Assembly: GCF_014836535.1 (NCBI RefSeq)
Contig: NZ_JACSQP010000002.1
Coordinates: 186,001-250,000, forward strand
Source: Microbacterium pullorum
Lineage (GTDB): Bacteria > Actinomycetota > Actinomycetes > Actinomycetales > Microbacteriaceae
Direction: 5' to 3'
Length of the DNA: 64,000 nt
This document shows positions 61,836-64,000 of this stretch, in pieces. Under the pieces are notes generated by a model. The model searched no databases. It worked only from the letters and a program-made list of their open reading frames with translations, and was not told the origin of the DNA. Every line of letters begins with the position of its first letter. The stretch's first letter is position 1. Position numbers and translations under genes: made by a program.

Positions 61836-64000
61836 GAGCTCACCGCCCCGATCGTGTGGATGCGGCAGAGGCCGTACGAATGCTCATCGCGGCAGTGCTC
61901 CTCGTAGGGGGCGACGAACGCGGTCCCGCGCATGACGTCGACGGCGGCGACGACGCGCTCGACGAATGCCGTGCGCGACTCGTCGTCGAAGGGGACCTGG
62001 CGTGGGGTGACGTAGTCCTTGGATGCCGCGGAGGGCCGCAGCACCAGCAGTTTGGCCCCGCCGGGGCGCGCGCCTTCGGGGGCGGGGATCTGGCCCGCCT
62101 CGAAAGCGAGCTGGTAGGCGGCCAGCTGCGGGTTGTCGGCCACGGCCTTGTCGGTCTGGGGCTCGCTCTTGCCGGTCTTGAGGTCGACGATCTCCACGGC
62201 ACCGTCGGGGCGCAGTTCGACACGATCGATGTAGCCGCTGAGCAGCGCACCGTGCTCTCCGGCATCGGGGAGGGCGATGGGCACTTCGAAGTGCGGCTCC
62301 GCGCTCAGCAGCCTCACCCCGTCGCGTTCGGCGTGGCGCAGGTACAGGTGCAGGCGCCGCACGAGGTCACGCGCCCGGATGAGCTCGGCCCGGCCGCGCC
62401 AGGCGGCGTCGAACTCCAGCTCGCCCCAGCGCTGCGCCACGATCTGCCACAGCCCCTCTTCGTCGAGCCCCGCGCCGTGCTCGAGCGCGGCGTGGATGAG
62501 CGTGCCGAGCCCCGCCACCGAGCCGCCGGGATCGCCGCCGAGGTCGCCGATCACCCAGTTGAGCTGGCATTCCTCCAGCGTGTGCAGACGCGACGGCGAC
62601 ACCCGCACGTCCTCACGTGTGAGGTCGCGCAGCGGCGCGGTCGAGGTGGGACCGGCGACCCCGTACCACTGGGCGGGGTCGGCGCCGGCCACACCGGCCT
62701 CGGCGAGCAGGGCGAGTTGACCGGGGGCGGCGGCGCGGGCGACCGCCGGGGCACGGGGATCGGTGAGGGCGCGGCGGTGCAGCGCGACGAGCCCGCGCAG
62801 CGTGAGCGGGTGCTCGACCTCTCGGGGCGCGGGCTCCGGGTCGGGCAGCAGTTCGAACAGCACGCTGGGCCCGGTGTCGTCGTCGTCGACGGCGGTCACG
62901 ATGAGCCGCGCCGTGGCTCGCGACACCGCCCGCGCGAACAGCCGCAGCTCGTCGTGCATCGCCTGGCGGCGCCGGTCGAGCACGTCGCCGGTGTGCTCGC
63001 CCTCGACGGCGTCGGCCAGCCGCCACGTCTCCAGCAGGCTCCCGCGCAGTCGCGTGTTGGGCCAGACGCCGTCCTGCACGCCCGCGACCACGACGGTGTC
63101 GAATTCGAGCCCGAGCGACCCGGCCGGAGTGAGCACCCGCACCGACGCCTCCGGCGGGGGCGCGGTGAGGCGGTCCTCGGCGACGTCACTGTCGAGGATG
63201 CCGCGCACGAACGCCAGCGGCGGCGCGCCGTCTTCGCGCTCGACGGCGCGTTTGGCGGCTTGGAACAGCGCGACGACGGCGTCGAGGTCGCGGTTCGCCT
63301 GCTCGGCCAACGGACCGTACCCGCGCGCGGCCTCAGCCCACCCCGACTGCAGTCCCGAGCGCTCCCACGCGGTCCAGAGGAGTTCGTGCACCGTGGCGCC
63401 GGCGGCATGCTCGACCGACAGCTGCTCGAGGGTGCGGGCCACCCGCACCGCCCGCCGCGCCTCGCGGGTGTCGATGAGGTCCAGCTCCAGCGGCCGCACC
63501 ATGCCCGACACGAGCAACTCCTGCCCGCCGCGTTCGCCGCCGGTGGCCAGTTCGCTCTGGCGCAGCGTGGTGCGCAGACGCCGCAGCTCCACGGGATCCA
63601 TGCCGCCGGCGACTCCCAGCAGCACGTCGGTGACGTCGTCGAAGGTCCACTGGTCGCCCGGCCGCGCCGACAGCTCCACGACGCGCAGCAGATCGCGCAC
63701 CGGCCGCAGCACCCCGAGCGCCCGGCCGGGGCCGCTCGCCCGCGCCGGCACCTCGCGAGCGGCCAGCTCCGCCTCCAGCGCCGCCACCTGCCGGGTGTCG
63801 TGCGCGATCACCGCACACCGGTCCCACGGCACGCCGTCGCGCAGATGCCGCTCGCGCAGCAGCCGGGCGATGGCGTCGTACTCCTCCGAGGGCGAGCGCA
63901 GTGCGAATGCCCGCACCGTGGCATCCGCCCGCACGGCGTCGTCCGGCTCGGGGCTGCGCAGGCGATGACTCACGATGCCGACGGCGCCGATGCGCTCGGT
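61832..64000 (-). CDS. adnA: AdnA-like helicase-nuclease (5' end outside window)
   Basis: More than 722 residues, open at the right edge (reads TERIGAVGIVSHRLRSPEPD at the boundary), so the N-terminal motor domain is missing from the window. Visible are TVVVAGVQDGVWPNTRLRG, a degenerate motif region, and a RecB-type nuclease with GYIDRVELRPDGAVEIVDLKTGK. Cysteines at TLEECQLNW and HCRDEHSYGLC could hold an iron-sulfur cluster as in AdnA/AddB, though I see only three, not four. First gene of the pair; partner of the AdnB-like protein in break resection. Confidence 0.88.
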   Translation of the reverse strand, partial: TERIGAVGIVSHRLRSPEPDDAVRADATVRAFALRSPSEEYDAIARLLRERHLRDGVPWDRCAVIAHDTRQVAALEAELAAREVPARASGPGRALGVLRPVRDLLRVVELSARPGDQWTFDDVTDVLLGVAGGMDPVELRRLRTTLRQSELATGGERGGQELLVSGMVRPLELDLIDTREARRAVRVARTLEQLSVEHAAGATVHELLWTAWERSGLQSGWAEAARGYGPLAEQANRDLDAVVALFQAAKRAVEREDGAPPLAFVRGILDSDVAEDRLTAPPPEASVRVLTPAGSLGLEFDTVVVAGVQDGVWPNTRLRGSLLETWRLADAVEGEHTGDVLDRRRQAMHDELRLFARAVSRATARLIVTAVDDDDTGPSVLFELLPDPEPAPREVEHPLTLRGLVALHRRALTDPRAPAVARAAAPGQLALLAEAGVAGADPAQWYGVAGPTSTAPLRDLTREDVRVSPSRLHTLEECQLNWVIGDLGGDPGGSVAGLGTLIHAALEHGAGLDEEGLWQIVAQRWGELEFDAAWRGRAELIRARDLVRRLHLYLRHAERDGVRLLSAEPHFEVPIALPDAGEHGALLSGYIDRVELRPDGAVEIVDLKTGKSEPQTDKAVADNPQLAAYQLAFEAGQIPAPEGARPGGAKLLVLRPSAASKDYVTPRQVPFDDESRTAFVERVVAAVDVMRGTAFVAPYEEHCRDEHSYGLCRIHTIGAVSS

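Overview
The window is a very GC-rich actinobacterial chromosome segment. Gene content points to Microbacteriaceae, most likely Microbacterium or a close relative: a C50 carotenoid operon (idi-crtE-crtB-crtI-crtYe-crtYf-crtEb), a DUF222/HNH protein, DUF3039, UPF0182, Ku plus a three-domain LigD, a short Tad pilus cluster, and the helicase block UPF0182 / PDZ-Lon protease / DUF2342 / uvrD2 / nudC / AdnB / AdnA, whose order I recall as also occurring in mycobacteria. Assignment to genus is inference from content, not from a search.

Layout. 1-8.3 kb: prfB (cut by the window edge), an MFS exporter, a small ABM-fold protein, DUF222/HNH, a flavin-dependent oxidoreductase coupled to a GH13 trehalose-synthase-like enzyme, a nucleotidyltransferase and a ClgR-like HTH protein. 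8.3-11.5 kb is the accessory hot spot: a decayed tandem clpP pair (two homopolymer frameshifts and a fusing deletion), split by a lower-GC two-gene cassette (unknown 328-aa protein plus a four-helix membrane protein) that lies between two about 401-bp near-identical direct copies of the clpP 3' end. 11.6-16.1 kb: Tad pilus genes. 16.2-26.6 kb: formate/nitrite channel, tRNA-Leu, DedA, Ku, LigD, CDF metal exporter, then rdgB-rph-murI and pncB. 26.7-29.6 kb: an ABC exporter pair. 29.8-37.4 kb: cell-envelope polymer genes (nucleotidyltransferase, three CDP-glycerol-type transferases, one GT2) with an internally deleted maltokinase relic. 37.5-41.6 kb: HtrA protease, an aminotransferase facing an omega-amidase-like nitrilase, DUF6328. 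41.7 kb: initiator tRNA and terminator. 41.9-48.0 kb: MarR regulator divergent from the carotenoid operon. 48.0-64 kb: UPF0182, PDZ-Lon protease, DUF2342, cyclodehydratase-like protein, uvrD2, nudC, a probable pseudokinase and the AdnAB-like helicase-nuclease pair (second gene runs off the window).

Expression style. Many monocistronic starts carry a TANNNT- or CACAAT-type -10 box only 6-8 nt before the start codon with no Shine-Dalgarno, as expected for leaderless mRNAs; operon-internal genes instead overlap by 1-4 bp. I used the -10 spacing to choose several starts. No gene-free stretch longer than about 300 bases remains unexplained; the largest are about 280 bp before the DUF222 gene (nothing seen apart from the promoter) and the cassette flanks described below.
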